Notes: generated by a model not told the origin, from the letters alone. A DNA stretch of 60,000 nucleotides from Apostichopus japonicus (GCF_037975245.1 NC_092568.1:37848501-37908500), one strand, 5' to 3'; positions 35,931-51,000 are shown, counted from the first letter of the stretch. A program made the numbers and translations.

Positions 35931-38900
35931 ACTTTCAATGTATTAACGTCGTCACCAGCCAGCAAATTTAACAAAACTTAGCGAAAAACAACAGGTGTTT
36001 GAATAGTTAAAATGTTTGACACCCCCCCTTCCCCAATGTTAACAAAGTGAGACTGAGACCCACTCGTTTTGAATGTACAATACGAATGGACATATTGGTA
36101 TATATACAGTTTTCTTTCCTGTGTTTTTCTATTAATTCCACACTAATCTCCATTACATGCTCTAATCTTGAGCATTAATTGTGCAGCTACTGTACAGTAA
36201 CATTAAATTACACTACAATGATCCACTAATGGATCTACCAAAGTTAAAGTTAAGACAACTCGCTTCCAAAAGAGCTGGGTCAAGTTTCTTCGTTCCCCTA
36301 GGAGTGGAAGTTGGAACCAATTGTAGCTGAACTGTGTAGACCTGTATATTTGACTAGTAGGTGCCAGTTGAATAGGTGGGCTGCCTCTTTTGTTTGTCCG
36401 TTTATGTCTTAATTGTTTTGGAATACCTTTTCTGTTGGCTTTGTGGGATGCTTCAGTCGTCATTGTTTCCTTGATTGACCGCTGGGAGGAAGTCGGTTGA
36501 GCCTACCGACTGAATAATCCTAGACGTTTGTAGTGAACGATTGTCATGGCGATGTCTCAGAGGTTTACCTCAAACGTGTTATGTTAGATTTATCGAAATA
36601 TATACCATGCCTCATTAATTTGGTTTTGCAGTTCGAAAACAAATTAACGGCTCTAGTTCACTCTCCCGTTTGTGTCGTTATTGGTAAAACTGGCCGATCG
36701 ATGCTCACTTCTGTTGTTTAATTCACCAACTGTTTTTTTGCTTAACTTACAAAATCAGGTAAGTCAGTGTTCTTATCTCATAGAGATATCTATATCTTTG
36801 TAGAATGAGACTGCAATAATTAAGTAGAGCTCAGGGAAGATTTTATAAGATATTTTACACAGCTGTCAATAGAACTACCGTTTCTGAGGTCATACAGAGC
36901 ACCCTCTTTAGTGGTTCTGCCTTTTGATGACATTGTTCATTCCATCTGCTAATAAGTACTGGAAACAGGTGGCTGAAATGTATCCTCTCTAAGTTTGCCA
37001 TATTTTGGACATGTAGTGTGCAGAGCCTGCAGAGGGAGACTACGTACATGACCTGGGCAATTTAATACCAGCATCTTTCATGTTTGCCCTCTATTAGTAT
37101 GGGATTTCTATTAACCGCATCTTGAATTTGAAACAGATTCAAGGAATGGTGTAAACTGGTATATATAGTTGATATTGTGCGATGTACAATAGTTCAGTAT
37201 AACCAATTATTATACCCAGCAAAATCTTGTAACAATTAGTTGACAATCTTCCATTAAACCTCTCTCCACCAGAATTAATGGTCTTTCACTTCGAAGTAGC
37301 CCATAACCTGTGGATTTCATTTTGTATCACCCAACATGGTGAATAGGTCCACAAGAAATCTTTGCTGTCAACTTAGGCTAGGCCTACGGTACAGTATGTA
37401 TGTACTGAATATTCGGTGAAACTATTTGTTTGGCACAATATTTAAAAAGTATATTAGCTCTTCTATAATGCAACAAGTAGTCATGCTGAATTAATTATGC
37501 ATAAAGGATGGGTGGATCATTGCTGTGTTGTAAACCGGCCTAAGCTTACCATATATTTCTTCTAATTAAGATAAAAAAATACTTGTGTTATCTTTATATG
37601 GTAATGAGTTTGGTAATGAGTTTGTACTGTAGTGACAAATCAGGTGCTTTCATTCCTCAAATACATATATCCATACGAATGTCCTTCACAGCTGTTTCAA
37701 TTTTAATTGATTTACAGTAGTTTAATCTCAAATATCTGCCAAGTACTATACAGTAGTATACTTATAGTTTTCACTCAATGTATGAAGCTGCTCTGAGAGC
37801 TCAATGTGGTTTAAGATGCTTTACTGATCATACAGAAGTCAAAAGACAATTGGATTAAAATATCCTTCAGGCCCTCTTACTTTCTCACACATTCTCTTAC
37901 ACAGGCTCTTTAGAGCCTGATATAAGCAATTTGCTAACAGTTTTTTTGTAAAATATCCTGATTCAACTCCTCTGTATTGCTAAACTCTCTAACACATATA
38001 TACGCAATGCTGTTTAACTATCTTCAGTTAGTCTGTGAATTGTGAAAGACCTCAATGGTTAATGTCTTTAATATAATCCCCGGCGTCTTACAGTCTCTTC
38101 CACGTTGTCAGAGGATGCGTGAGTCACTATAGCTATCTACTACAGCAGCAGTTTTCCATGAATATTACATTACTTATCAAGAGGCCATCAGCTCAGCAGC
38201 CTCTAGTGCTGAAGAGCATCTTGCAGAAATTTGCCCAAAGAGGCTGAGCTTTTTCATGTCATTTACACGTGGCTTGAAGTCTTTATTGTGAAATGCCTGT
38301 TTGGATGTGTGTTCAATATATGCAAGGAGAATAGAAACAAGGGTAGAAGGGATGGGTTGAATTATATGTGACATGATTAGTTGTGTAATGTATGTAATTT
38401 GTATTCACAACAAAGTATATTTAAAAATAATCATTTCCCCGCCTAGAATTGCTAAAATTGCAAATTGTGCTTTAAATTATACTTATGATTACAACACATA
38501 GATCGGTATAATACTGTACATGTATATGTAGGCTATTGCACAATACTGACAATATAACTACCAATTATGCAACATGTCAAATTGATAATATATATCTTGT
38601 TTCCTCATTAATTGCAAATATCACCAATAGGTATAGATATATGTTTGTAGACAACCCATTTCCATTATACACAATTTTCAGTTTTCCACGTTTACAATAT
38701 ATTTCTCCAATTTCCCAAAGTCAATGCAAGTACCATTGACTGCTCAGGGAATGCAGGAAATATATTAGCCAATTGATTCTCTCCACTGTTTCTATTTCCT
38801 CACACAATGTTTATTGTGTTTATTGGAGTGTAAACCCTCAAATACTTCCTCTCCCCATGTAGCTCATCATATATTGGTCTGTGGTGTATCACTTTCCTGT

Positions 38901-41826
38901 TGTTGTTGTGTTATGTCATACTTTGTCGGTATTGACAATAATCAGTGTATGCCAGTTTACATCATCAACTACTGTAACTTGTCAACATGACTGACCACAA
39001 GGTGAATAGTTTAACAAAATATTATGATGATGATGTTGGAGCCAGTCAGAAGTGGCATTTGGAGAATCTGACCACAGGAACTTCACTTTGGTCCAGTGAG
39101 GAATCTGCACTGTAAATATGGTTGTTTATATGGTCAACTAGTTACATTTTGAACTTGGAAAGATCATCTAACTTTGCCAAACATTGTACAGAATGGTTTA
39201 GGTTAGGAGGGGTCAAATGGGAGAAGGGATTAGGTCAGGAGGGGTCAAATGGGAGGAGGGTTTAGGTTAGGAGGGGTCAAATGGGAGAGGGGTATCATAA
39301 TAGTGGCTAAGGAATTGAGGGGTTGAAATTGTTGATGGGGTATGAGACGTTTGTCAGAACAGGGTATAAGCTGAAACAGTTGAGGCATTGTTAACAGGAC
39401 TATACATTAGGGGATAATTTCTGAAGGTGGGGGGGGGGGGGAGGAAGGGCTAGAGGATGTGGCAGGGGAGAGCAGGGCTGTAAATTACATGTATGCTGTT
39501 AACACAAGCTTGGAAGATCTGCCTGATTATAGTGTCATCTTAATAGAGAGCGCTGTTCTTATTGGATGTTCCACTATGTGTGGTTTTATGTTTTATTCTA
39601 AATTTTTTAAACTGTTGATTTGTGATAGATAATTAGTCAAATATAATAGTGGTACCTTATCTTAACTCCAAATATACAGTTTGAATTGGCAATGTGTAAT
39701 GTAAGTCCCATTCCTTTCCCATGTTAGGTGATATTTTTCGGTGTGTGTTTTATAAGGAAGACCTACCACAGGTGTGCCATTGAGTTATATCTCTTTCAAG
39801 AAAAGAAAAAAGAAAAAAACAATTGGAGTCCTCCACTAAAGGTTGAATAATTATCAAGCTCAGTGGACTAAACACAAATTTAATTTCTATTAGGAACCTT
39901 TTCTTGCAATTGTCATTCTTACCAAGCAAAAGAAATTGTAATGGCCTTACTTTAATCAGACATTCTTTGCTCGAGCAAACTTAATCCCATCAAGAATTTT
40001 AGCAATGTTGTCTATAAGGAACTAAAGTTTACCATGTAAAGCCAGATTTGAAAAGACAAGGACTGCTGTCTGCAGAAATACTCATTAAATTGACATTATC
40101 TTCTAAACATGGCTGTTTCATATTGAACAGTCAGAAAGATGACAAACATCAAAATGTTTAAGGAACTTTCATGACATGATGCAAAAAAAGGAGAAAAAAA
40201 AAGGAAAGAAAGAAGGTCAATACAGTTATTCTGACCTGGGATTCTGTTGTGAATAGAATAGTTTCAGAGGAATTCACCTGCTGACAATGACAATGGAAGG
40301 ACAAATCTCTTCCACTTTATAAGTCTATTATTTGTTAAGTCTATTATTTGTTAAGGAGAGCTTGTGGGTTGGAGGTTGTGGGAGGTACCCTATTGTGATA
40401 TTGGCCCTACTTGATAATGCTGTAATCTCTATAGATATAATGTAGATGCAATGACCAGTCTTGTATTTAAACTCTCTCTGCTGTGTAAAAGTGAATAGGC
40501 ATTCTCTGACTTTGACAAGATCAATAATGATTCACTCACTCAAGCCGACAAGTATAAAATTCAAATGTCCACTGACAAAAAATGTCACAAATAATAAGTG
40601 GGATGTTCCCTTGCTGTTTCCTTGTATTACTAAGCTTGTAGGACATTTCTTGAAATGCAAAGTGAAGTGAACAGATAATAATATAAATCAATACTCAGTT
40701 GGGATAATCTTTCTTTCTTAGTAGTGACTCAGATAAAAAAGCAAATATCCATCAGTGATGGTCTTTTTTCCAAGAAATGATTAAAATGTTTCGGTATGAA
40801 GTAGAGATGCACACAGTATTTCTCCTTGTCTCGGTGGATATGATTGGTCAGGTTAAAGGTCTACTAATGCAGGCAAGGGGGGGGGGGGGATAGTGTTGTC
40901 CTTGTACAAGCATGCTAATCTGTATTGAATGTGAACAGAGTTATCTTTATAGCTTTAAAGGAAGCAGTGGGTATTAAACATTGGCCACTAATTCCAGACT
41001 TCCAGAGTAAACCCAGACGGCCTTCCGAAGAATCTTGTGGAAAAAGTTTATCAAGTGTTGTACTGGATTCTGCAATCATTTTTTGTTTCCATTGGATATT
41101 ACATATTCATATTAGCAGGGTATGTTAGTTAACTAAAACTATGTTTTTGTCGTGACAGTTACTTTAATTTCCAAACCGTCCAGTGGAATTTTGTTGGTAT
41201 GTAACATCATATCTATGCTCAATTTCTTGTTGGTTACTTGCTTTAACATACAAGTACTACTTGGGTACAATCTTTAATATCAGTATGAATCATGATCAAT
41301 CAGAACTGATTGCTTAGTTTACACTTTGTCTGGATCTTTTGAGGTTCTCCGAGTAGCAAAGTAGTCTGTCTCTCATTGGCGTACTGTGCAAGGACTCTGG
41401 CAAAGGGTTGGGGGTGGGGGAGGGGAAGTTTTCAGATGAAACTTGTGTGGTGTTGAAATTGATCACATGTGGCATCTATGTGCACAAATTATTTCTGGAA
41501 GGGGAGGGGAAAGGGCTAGAGCCATCTTCCCTGGCATCCCTGCATATGGATCCTGTAACAGAAGACAAAACAGAGTCCTTGTAAACTCTCTCATCCATTG
41601 GATAGCCTCAAAGTTAGTTTTGGTTGTAAGGAAACAAATATAGATTTTACACCTATGGTGACATCAAATGCTTACTTTGCCACCATTAACACTTTGTTTC
41701 CCCACTATGTTTCCCACTTTCTTCACTATGTTCCCAATTCTGTTTTGAAAGTGATGAACATATTAAATGACACCTGGGTTTGAAAAACTTGTCAAACCTA
41801 ACCATTGTTTTTCTTCATTTCTACAG
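35931..41826. other. Region upstream of the first DAAM coding exon
   Basis: No gene recognised. It must end in the intron before the DAAM translation-start exon, whose acceptor is at 41825-41826. A CG-richer patch at about 36470-36710 includes the hairpin AGTCGGT/ACCGACT (36490-36510) and could be a promoter or leader exon, but nothing fixes this. A triple 36-bp repeat lies at 39190-39290; G-runs lie at 39428-39441 and 40877-40889. Confidence 0.4.
39190..39292. repeat. Short G-rich tandem repeat, three units
   Basis: GGAGGGGTCAAATGGGAG occurs three times about 35-36 bp apart, separated by GTTTAGGTTA-type spacers. Confidence 0.85.
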
Positions 41827-42045
41827 GAGGAATCCATAGCCACCAGTGAGAAGACAAGTACATGGAACAGAAGCGTTAGGTGGTCAGCCATCATTATGCC
41901 ACGTAAACGGGGAGGCATCTGTGCCTGTTTCGGGGGTGATGACACCCCCGAAATCCAGATCAACATGGACAAGCTCCACCAGGTGATCGCCGAGGAGCCC
42001 ATGCCTCCAATCGATGAACTGGACGCCAAATTTGAAGAGCTTGTC
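41827..42045 (+). CDS. DAAM: DAAM exon with translation start
   Basis: The exon follows a pyrimidine tract ending TTTCTACAG and holds 69 nt of leader and 150 nt of coding sequence (41896-42045, 50 codons). The ATG at 41896 is chosen because MPRKRGG aligns with the start of known DAAMs (MAPRKRGG). The frame stays open upstream, so an N-terminal extension from an earlier exon cannot be excluded. The acceptor shows that at least one non-coding leader exon lies upstream. The donor is GTATGT. Confidence 0.9.
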
Positions 42046-45000
42046 GTATGTATTATTGCATTCATTTATTTCTGGCATCAAGTCCTTCATCACCCACCCC
42101 CTATCAATATGACTTGTCAAGAATTGTGGGTAAGGTCAGTAGCTCTCAAGGAAAAGGAAGACGATATTACTAAATATCAAGCAATGAGATTCTAGTTTGT
42201 ACAAAGAATGTCTTCATAGTGCTTGTTGCAAGCATGCTTCCACAGAAACAAAGCAAGCATTTAATGAGTGATAAGGACTCGTTAATATTGAATAACCATC
42301 ACACTGTAGGCTGTTTTTACCTTTTAAGTATAACTTCTTTTTGTGGTCTTTTGAAAAAGAAAACTGCAGGGTTACCATGGGATTTGCCTGGTGTGATATG
42401 GCATTGATGGATATCCATTGTAATAATGTAAGATACACTTTTAACCCTGAAACTCATGTAACCCTGCTTTATAAAGAATGGATAAGCCAACACACCTGAT
42501 ATTAGCTTCTAGAGCATTGGTTTCCACCCTATGTCATGGATCCTGAAATTTAAACCCAGTTCCTAATGTTTGCAGTCTAAGTGGAACTAACAAGTGCATG
42601 AGAACAGCATGTGATCTTCAAGGAACTTTCGGTAAAGATCTGCCAAAGTTATTACTACAATCAATAATAATAATAATAACAATGCTATTGAGGATTTATA
42701 AAGCGCAGAAATATCCACGGATAACAGTGCTCAAGGCGCATAACAATATTACCCTGGTTAACGATAACCAGTCAAGCAAAGAGACAATCCCTCCACATGG
42801 CAGCAGCTAAACATCGCCCAACTGACAATTCATCTCACAGGTCCCCATTTATACACCTGGGTGAAGAGAGGCAATGGAGATAAAATGCCTTGCCCAAGGA
42901 CACAACGTAATGATCTGGCCATGGCTTGAACCTGTAAGCCTTAGATCACAAGTCCACTGCCTTACCCACCTGACCACAACTAAAGTCTAAAGCAATATAA
43001 CGAAACTAGTATTACCCAAAAGTTCAACCCTTAAGTCATTCTCTATTTTGTGTTCATCTATAATTTCACAACCTGTTCAGATTTGATTTTCCCCATCCAT
43101 GGACTGAATGGTCCTCGTTAACCAACACTATGATATGAAAAGGAGTTGGTCAGATGATTTCATACAAATTCTCAAGCACATTGAAATTATCACTTTCATG
43201 CCAAATTCTCAAAGTGACTCATTATCACATTTGATTAATATTTGTATAAGACACTGCTGGTCAGTAATAGTCAGTTCAAACTAGACCTTTTGTAAACAGT
43301 GCAGTAACCCACTGAGCTATTCAAAATTATATCAAAGTTTTACTTTATGTTATCATGGTATTACTTTCAGAATGGTTACACCTAAGACCTGAGTGTGTTG
43401 CACTCTTCTTTTGAACAATCACTAGCACTAAAGGGTTTTCACCCTGCAAGGGGAAGTTATCCAGTAGGTTTTGAGGAAGGTCAAAAGATGGGAGGAAATG
43501 GAAGGGGATGTGCAGATAAGAAGTCTGTCTTAACTAAGATTTTAATTTTGAGATTTATTGAGATGTTGAATGCATCAAAGAAGTCACTGAAGTACAAATT
43601 GCTACAATAGATAGAGACATGGAATACCAAGGTTAATACAATGGGCTACTGGAAAGTTGTGAATAAATTACAGAAACCTGTTTGACACCTACGTAAGCAA
43701 GTCAGAATAAAAGAGATCTGATTTCTGGGATACATGTAATGTACAGACTACCGTACAACTAAACCCAATGTCTAAACCCAAAGTACTGAATTACTGCATT
43801 GCAAAATTGAATTCCTGAAAATTCCTGAAAAGTGAATTTTCTGAAGTAAGTACACATCACTATGTACAATCCCTGCTAGTCTCTGAGAGGTTCTCTATGC
43901 CAAGTAGGAATTACTGCAAACATAATCAGAAGTGATTGTCATGTTTTACAATAAAATTTCAGAAGAAAGAGAATCCACTGGCTGGCTATAATATATCTGG
44001 GATATCATTTGTCGAGCAATTCTCACTTTACTGCCTGAAAAAGTCATTATTAAAGGTATTTGCCAACTTTATAAATTTTGCTTTTATTTTTGATTTAGGC
44101 GGAGTTAGATTTACCAGAACAACACAGACAACGGATGTACAGTCTCCCTCCAGAGAAGAAGTGGCAGATTTACTGTAGCAAGAGGAGGGTAGGTGGAGTC
44201 ATCTTTGCTTGCATTTTATTTTTGAGGCCAAATTGAACTGATGATGTGTTCTCTTTAACAAACCTGTTTCTGATGACAGCTCCTTGGAACATCAAAACTA
44301 CTTCAGTGATCTCTGGATAGAGACTGGCTTCAGAAACAAAGAACCAGGAAGTTACACACAGTAGTTTATTCTGTTACCATGATGATATTGCTGGAACATT
44401 GCATTACATCAAACATTCTGTTTGTGACAAGCCTTCATAGAAAGTCATACAGACAGGTTCATACACATGGTGGTACACATGTGTGCTCTATGTTCATCCA
44501 CCCTTCATATCCCCATGTGAAGGATAAGATATATTTTATCCCCAGCGACTCACTGTAAGTTCATATTTAGCATAGGAGGTACATCTTGTGTGGTAGTTGT
44601 GTATTGGTTATGGATAGCTTTACGTGGTATAGGGGGTATGTAATACCACTCTGCAGTCCCCTGTTGGTCCTCCACTCATTGTCATTAGGCTATCCAGTAT
44701 GTATAACATTGTGATGACAATGACAGCTGGTCTGGATGAGCTTACATGTTCAGGGTAGTGTCCAATGTTTCATACAAAGAGTGTACAATTTGCAATGGGG
44801 ATGTTCTAATTTGGATTCCCTTGGACTTTCACCTGATATTTTTAGCAATAATTGACAAAAGTAGGGGAATTAAATTAAAAAATTGTTTCTATAACTGGAT
44901 GGACTGCTGTTCATCTTTGGAATACTTTGAAATGACTTAGTGGTGCACAATATGCTGCATCACCCAAAGCCGCACACCCTATAACATCATACATTTTAGC

Positions 45001-48000
45001 AATTCCAAGTAGGGTGGGGAGGAGGGGGGGGCAGGCAAGGGATAGGGAGAAGTGAGAAGGGTAGTTTAAATTCTTTATTAGAATCATCTTTGTGTTGTTA
45101 CTGCATTATTAGTTGATACACAGACTAATTACAACTCTGGTTTACAGTTCATTTGAGTGAACTCCAAATAGATAAATAACATTACACACACCCTAACAAA
45201 ACATAGTAGGGTATACTCCAGGGGCAACACGATTTTAAGAAGGCACTAGCATCAGCTCCCATATAAGACACTACTGTAGGGTATCCTGTGGGTCATAGTG
45301 GTATCCCTTAGAATGATGTGAAATGGGCATGCCATAGGTGGTGATAAGGGGGGAGGAAGGCATATAATGTTGAAAGTGAAAATATATGGTGTCCACATCA
45401 TTGACACCATCCGATTAGGGGTTTGTTTATGTATCAACTTGTCCTATGCACCATCTTTGATGTTTAGATAATTAGCCAACCTGGGTAATTAGTAGTTTGG
45501 GCTTATTAAGCTGTTACAAATTCCTTATCATTTCGATTTTGCTTTGCTCACCACAAGTTTGACATTTTTTCGTCATGACATAGATCTACAGAGCTGCACT
45601 GTTAGAATCCATTCATACAGTTGTTGTTGTTGTTAGTCATTGTGTACTGTTGTATACCGACATTGTATACTGTTACGGTTTGCTTGTTACAGTACAACCA
45701 GTAGTATTCTTCAACCGTGCTTACACAGTTGATTAATTGTTCCTCCAGTTCTGAAATCATTGAACTGGACACAAGCAAACATTCTAGCCATTGAAGCCAG
45801 CAATCAATACCATTCCTTTCATTCTGGCTCAAGATCATGTGGTACCTTCCAAGATGTTTGTACTTGCGGGGTGCCTGTCAATTAGGGGGGAAATGTCTTG
45901 GTAGCTCTCATCTTTAGGAACCTTCGTAGAGAGTAGAACTCATGAAAAACAGATGCCCATTATAAAGCAGTAAATAAATTCAAAGAGAGCCCATTGATTC
46001 GAAAACTGTTCTCATTCAGTGATTCTTCTGTTTGATCCTGGGAAAAGTTGAATGCAACTCTCTGTTAATTTCAGCAGAGTTGTAATATATATCTAGAAAT
46101 ATGAAATGGTTTTACCTATTTTGCTGTAACCGTAGGATTCCATGAATCGAGCAAGTTTTGGGTCACAAGTAGTTGTTATTATGCATTTGGCAAAAATCTT
46201 ATTAAATATTATAAGATCAAGGTTTAAGGTTGTTCTTATCTTCAGAGGCAACAAAACGTGTTTGGAGCTTCCTAAGTTTCAAACATGTGAGATGCATATT
46301 TTAGCAGCTACCGTAGGATTCAGCTGCATGAAATAAATGTTCAATTCAGTCTATTAGAAATGAAAATAACATAAAAAATATGAGCACTGCGTGATTGATG
46401 GAAGTAAAGTTCTTGTAGTTAATTTGTCAGATCAGACACATCTGCTTGATAGGGCTGCTGTAAGCTTTAGCACACCTCACAGAATCACCATAGCAACGCT
46501 TTAGCTTGGTGTGAAAGTGCTCTTGGCATATTTCAAGATTGACGACTGCTGCGTGTATCAATCTTCATCAGAGTAATGAGAGGCCGTATCAGCCTGAACT
46601 GCTTCCTCTCGATAACATGAAAACCTCAACGATAGTGAAAAAGAGCAATGTAAGTTAATTAATGAGATCACCCCTTGACGAACTTCAATATCATCTGTGT
46701 GGTACTAAATGTCATTAACACTCAATAAAATTGTAACCACACATCGGGCAACTCGGTGAGATCTGTAATTAGGACAAACGGTGAGATTGCATCATGTGCA
46801 GAATTCCTGGCTTCCCTCTTCAGTAGTTTGTAGCATTTGTAGCTGTCTTCTCCACTTTGCTACTTGTAAGCTGATGGTATAATACTCGAACATTGAAGTT
46901 AAAATGTAAGGTACTTGGGCATCTGAAGAAAACAAGGAGAAAGGTATTACACGACTTGGTCAGTGTGGTGCTCAGTTACATCTCACTGAGTGATGCACCT
47001 TTACACTTCAGATAGAAGGGGGGGGGGGGGGAGAGCTTTACACTTTGTATATTACATGAATTTCTCATAAATATTGTCATTAAGAATGACTTTCCCTTGT
47101 TAGTATTGCAAATGACCAGAGCAACAAGGACCATGTGAGAGTAAATTATTTCCATACAAAGATTTCAAGTTTTTTGCATTTTGGGCTTTTAAAGATGGTG
47201 AGCAAAACTGTGAAAAGTCATCTGAAAACCAAGTGAGGTTATAACTGGTATTTACATAGTATGGTATGACTAAGAAAACTACCATATTAAATAATTTCCA
47301 AATAATTCCCCAAATAAAGGCATATGAAGCTCACAACTTGTCAGATATATTTGGCTTCATTGAAAACAGATCTGTAATTGGATTTAAATGTGTTTGAAAT
47401 CATATACAAGACTATTGAACAGTTTTTCTTCTGGCCCTTTCATTGTATGAAATTTCTTTAAGAACTGGGGGGTGGCCGAAGGGGCAGAAGAGGTGAACCA
47501 TCTACTTTCAGTATATCACTGTTATTTCTTCAGTATCAGCAGAGTGACTCAGAAAGATTAATAGAACATTTTGCAAATTGATACCAATAAAAAGTTGGGT
47601 TTGGTGGTGTAAGGTCAGGTCAGGACTCAGTGTGGTATTATTACCTTAAGTCTTAAACATGTTTGATGATGTTTACATGGTAAAAGTTGAATAACTGGTG
47701 TCCTGGTGAGGGAGGCTAGGAAGTTCAAATGAATCATCTTTTATCAATCATCTCTTTCATACCTGATCATATTCTAGTAACTGAGCATATTATATAAAGG
47801 ACTAGATATGAATGTTTGGAATGGATATATATAAACCCCGATGGTTGTCAAATACATGATGCCGAGCAAATTTTGCTTCATGGTAATGCATGTCAGCAAA
47901 ACGTGTTTTGTGTGACCAACATCATCACTAAGCTGTGATGTGTCCCTTTGGTTTGGGTCAGTGTGGAGGAACGAGGTCCCAATGGAAGGTATCAAATTTG

Positions 48001-51000
48001 AGGCCTACCCATCGTGTACAGTATATATAGTCCATACACAGTATACTGGGGAGTGTGGGAGGTAATAAATTCATGCTTTGTACACTTAAACTAACATGTT
48101 TGAACATGATCACCCGAACACTCTCCTTTACTAATTAATGCTATACTTCCACCATCAAACTAGAACTACGGTAACATTTCCCCTTGGCCCTCCCCCTTCT
48201 TTTGCAACCTGTTCTTCAATTTTTTATCGTCCACAGTGATTGTTTGCTTACAAGTAGAAACCTCCGAGAGATATCATTCAACTTGTCTGTTTCCAGTTTG
48301 GTTGCTACATTTGATTTTTATGCCAGTATCGATGCAACTCGATGCAATTCCAAGACCATTGCGACACTATTTGTCAAGTGCATGTTGGAGTTAAATTTGT
48401 CAGAGCTCCTTAAACTTGGAAAGTTTCTCATAAACATTGGAAAGCTTGCACATGTCCTTTGCAATGCTGGAAAGTGCAGTAAGAATATAACACAGAATTT
48501 AAATTACAAAGACAAATTAAGTATTTGAATAGAATTTGTGCTGACATATCTGGTTATTGTTAGAAATGAGTTTAATCTAGCTTGAACAGACTATCATTAC
48601 ATAGATACTGTTATTCCTACTGGTTATGAATATATATACTCCCTTACTAAGCATTGTGGAATGCATTGCTCCAGATAAGTTAATAACATTAGCTATCATC
48701 TCCGCAAAGATAATTGATTAATAGTCCGTGGACGGTGTTGCCGATGGTTACAGACCCAAATAATGCACCGTTTCATGAGAACTACCGTGAGTACAGTGTC
48801 TGTTTAATGCTGGAGACTTCTCGAGGAGGAAATGATATGCTTCCCTGACAATGTCAAAGAGTTAAAAATTGATGCCACACTCTGATATTTGATTACTTAT
48901 AATAAGACATGCAAGATTAAAGACCTTCTAGCTACTGTGCTTGATACGTGTTTGTATTAAACTTGCATTGATGCTATTTTTAGACTTTGTTGTGGAAGTT
49001 AGGGCTTTATTTATATTTCCTGTCTTATCGCAACTTTTGTTGTGGCATTTATCATGGTACTGCTACTAATCAAATTATTGCTTATGGTTTTTCATGATAG
49101 AATTGTTTTCAGGGATTTTGTGAGTTATGAATCTAGACAAGATTGACTTAATTCCACTCTTACCGGTCTTCTATGGATACGCACTTGGATCTACCCTATC
49201 TAAAGAACGGGTAACATTCTTGCACTGTGCCCCCTTCTGTCCCCCCTCCCCCAAGGATCCTCATTAAGGTCATCACCCTCTTCCTTTATTGTTAGGAGAC
49301 AGATAACTACTTACATCATACTTTATGTAACTACCCATACCAATGAATTTAGGGGGTATCCACTAGTGAAGCCAAAATCATTTCTGATCATTCTCGGAAA
49401 TCGTCCGAGGAATTAATACCTCTTTGTCTAGCAGATCAAGGGTTCATCTTGAGATATATAGAGCACATGTAAATAAAACTGAAAATTGTCAAACCGTGCA
49501 GACACACATTTCCACCTCTGTATCTAGATATGTCCTCTTTAAACTGGTTCTGCTCCAGAGACTGCAATTTGAACTGTGAGCTTATTTCAGAATTTTAATG
49601 ACTTAATCAAGACTGTCAGGTCCTCTGTAATAAGTTGAGGCTCTGCGAATAGCAGGGTCTGACAGAAACAGCTTCAATGGAAGTATTGTAGATAGTAAAC
49701 GAGTGACTCACAGTTCCATTCATTCATTCATTCAGTCATTCCTCCTTCTCTCTCTGTCTCTGTTATAGTAGTAAACGGGAGGGTTTAATTGAGAGAGTTT
49801 TGTGCAGTAATCTCTGCTGCATGCATGTGTACAGGATTGTTATTGCACATGGCAGTAGCAACAGTACTTAGTTGTACTACCACCAGTCATATCGTGTGTT
49901 AGTCGATCACTGCACCATAGCCGAAACGCTCCTCCGTATGGTTAAATATGGAAAGGAATTGTTTACAATATATCTTTAAATGATGTGACTTTTACTGGTA
50001 CTTTGTGCTATGAATAGGCAGATGCAATTTCAAGTATATCCAAACTGTCCCGGAATAGCATGTTTGTGCTAAAACCAGTAGAACTACTATAATACAGAGG
50101 TTTTTGGCATTGTGTATGTTACATGTATACTGTTTAGACATGACCTACAAGTTGTAAACATTGCTAAGAGGTGCACATGAGTGAGATGAAAGGAGGTTCA
50201 TGCACAACATGAGTTGAAAGCTACCGTGTAATACATAAAAAGCAGAAGTCCCTGCAAATCTGCAATGCGCATGTACATGTATGCTGCATGTGCATCAGTT
50301 TGTGCTCATTTAATGGTTTGGCAACAACTTTATATCAGGGGTTTACAGTAGACCTGTAGAACAACTGGAACATTAGAGGAATCACAGAAATACATGTTAC
50401 ACTTCATTTGGTAACTTTTAAAGTAAATTCTTCCTTATTCAAGTATAGATCTGCATTATAGTGATGATGATAATTTTAGTGGTAGATCGGGAAGGAAATG
50501 GGGGAAGGCCAAGTTGTTAGTCGACGGCGACGGTAGGCCGCGAGTAAACCAGGAGGAGGGTGTTATTGTAGCTAGTTCTAAATGGTACTAGTTCAAAGGC
50601 TATTATAAGGAGATGGGAAAGTGCAATAGAAGAGTCGAGACAGCTAATACCCAAACCAGGGAGTAACAATATCAAAATCTTCTTTTTGGAGGGGGGGGGG
50701 GGGAAATGCTACAAGTGTAGAGATAAGCCCTTGATACAAGTATTGATGGGATGGTTGTTGAACAAAACCATTGCTTAAATGGTATAAATTTATTACAACC
50801 ATTGCACAATAATAAGTGCTCTATTGACATGTGAATTTTTTTTCCCCATGGACATTTTATAGAAAAAAACTATATAGCAAAGATAAAACAGAAGTTAACT
50901 GTGGTAATTTTCTTCAGTGGGTTTTATATTGCCTGTAAGTGAGAAATACTGTACAATGTGAAGATAGAGCAATAGCATCAAATGATCAAAAATGATAATT

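Noticed and set aside
48184-48528. Plus-strand frame of 114 codons
   Set aside because: No recognisable domain, no splice support, and it lies in a DAAM intron; length is within chance for AT-rich intronic DNA.
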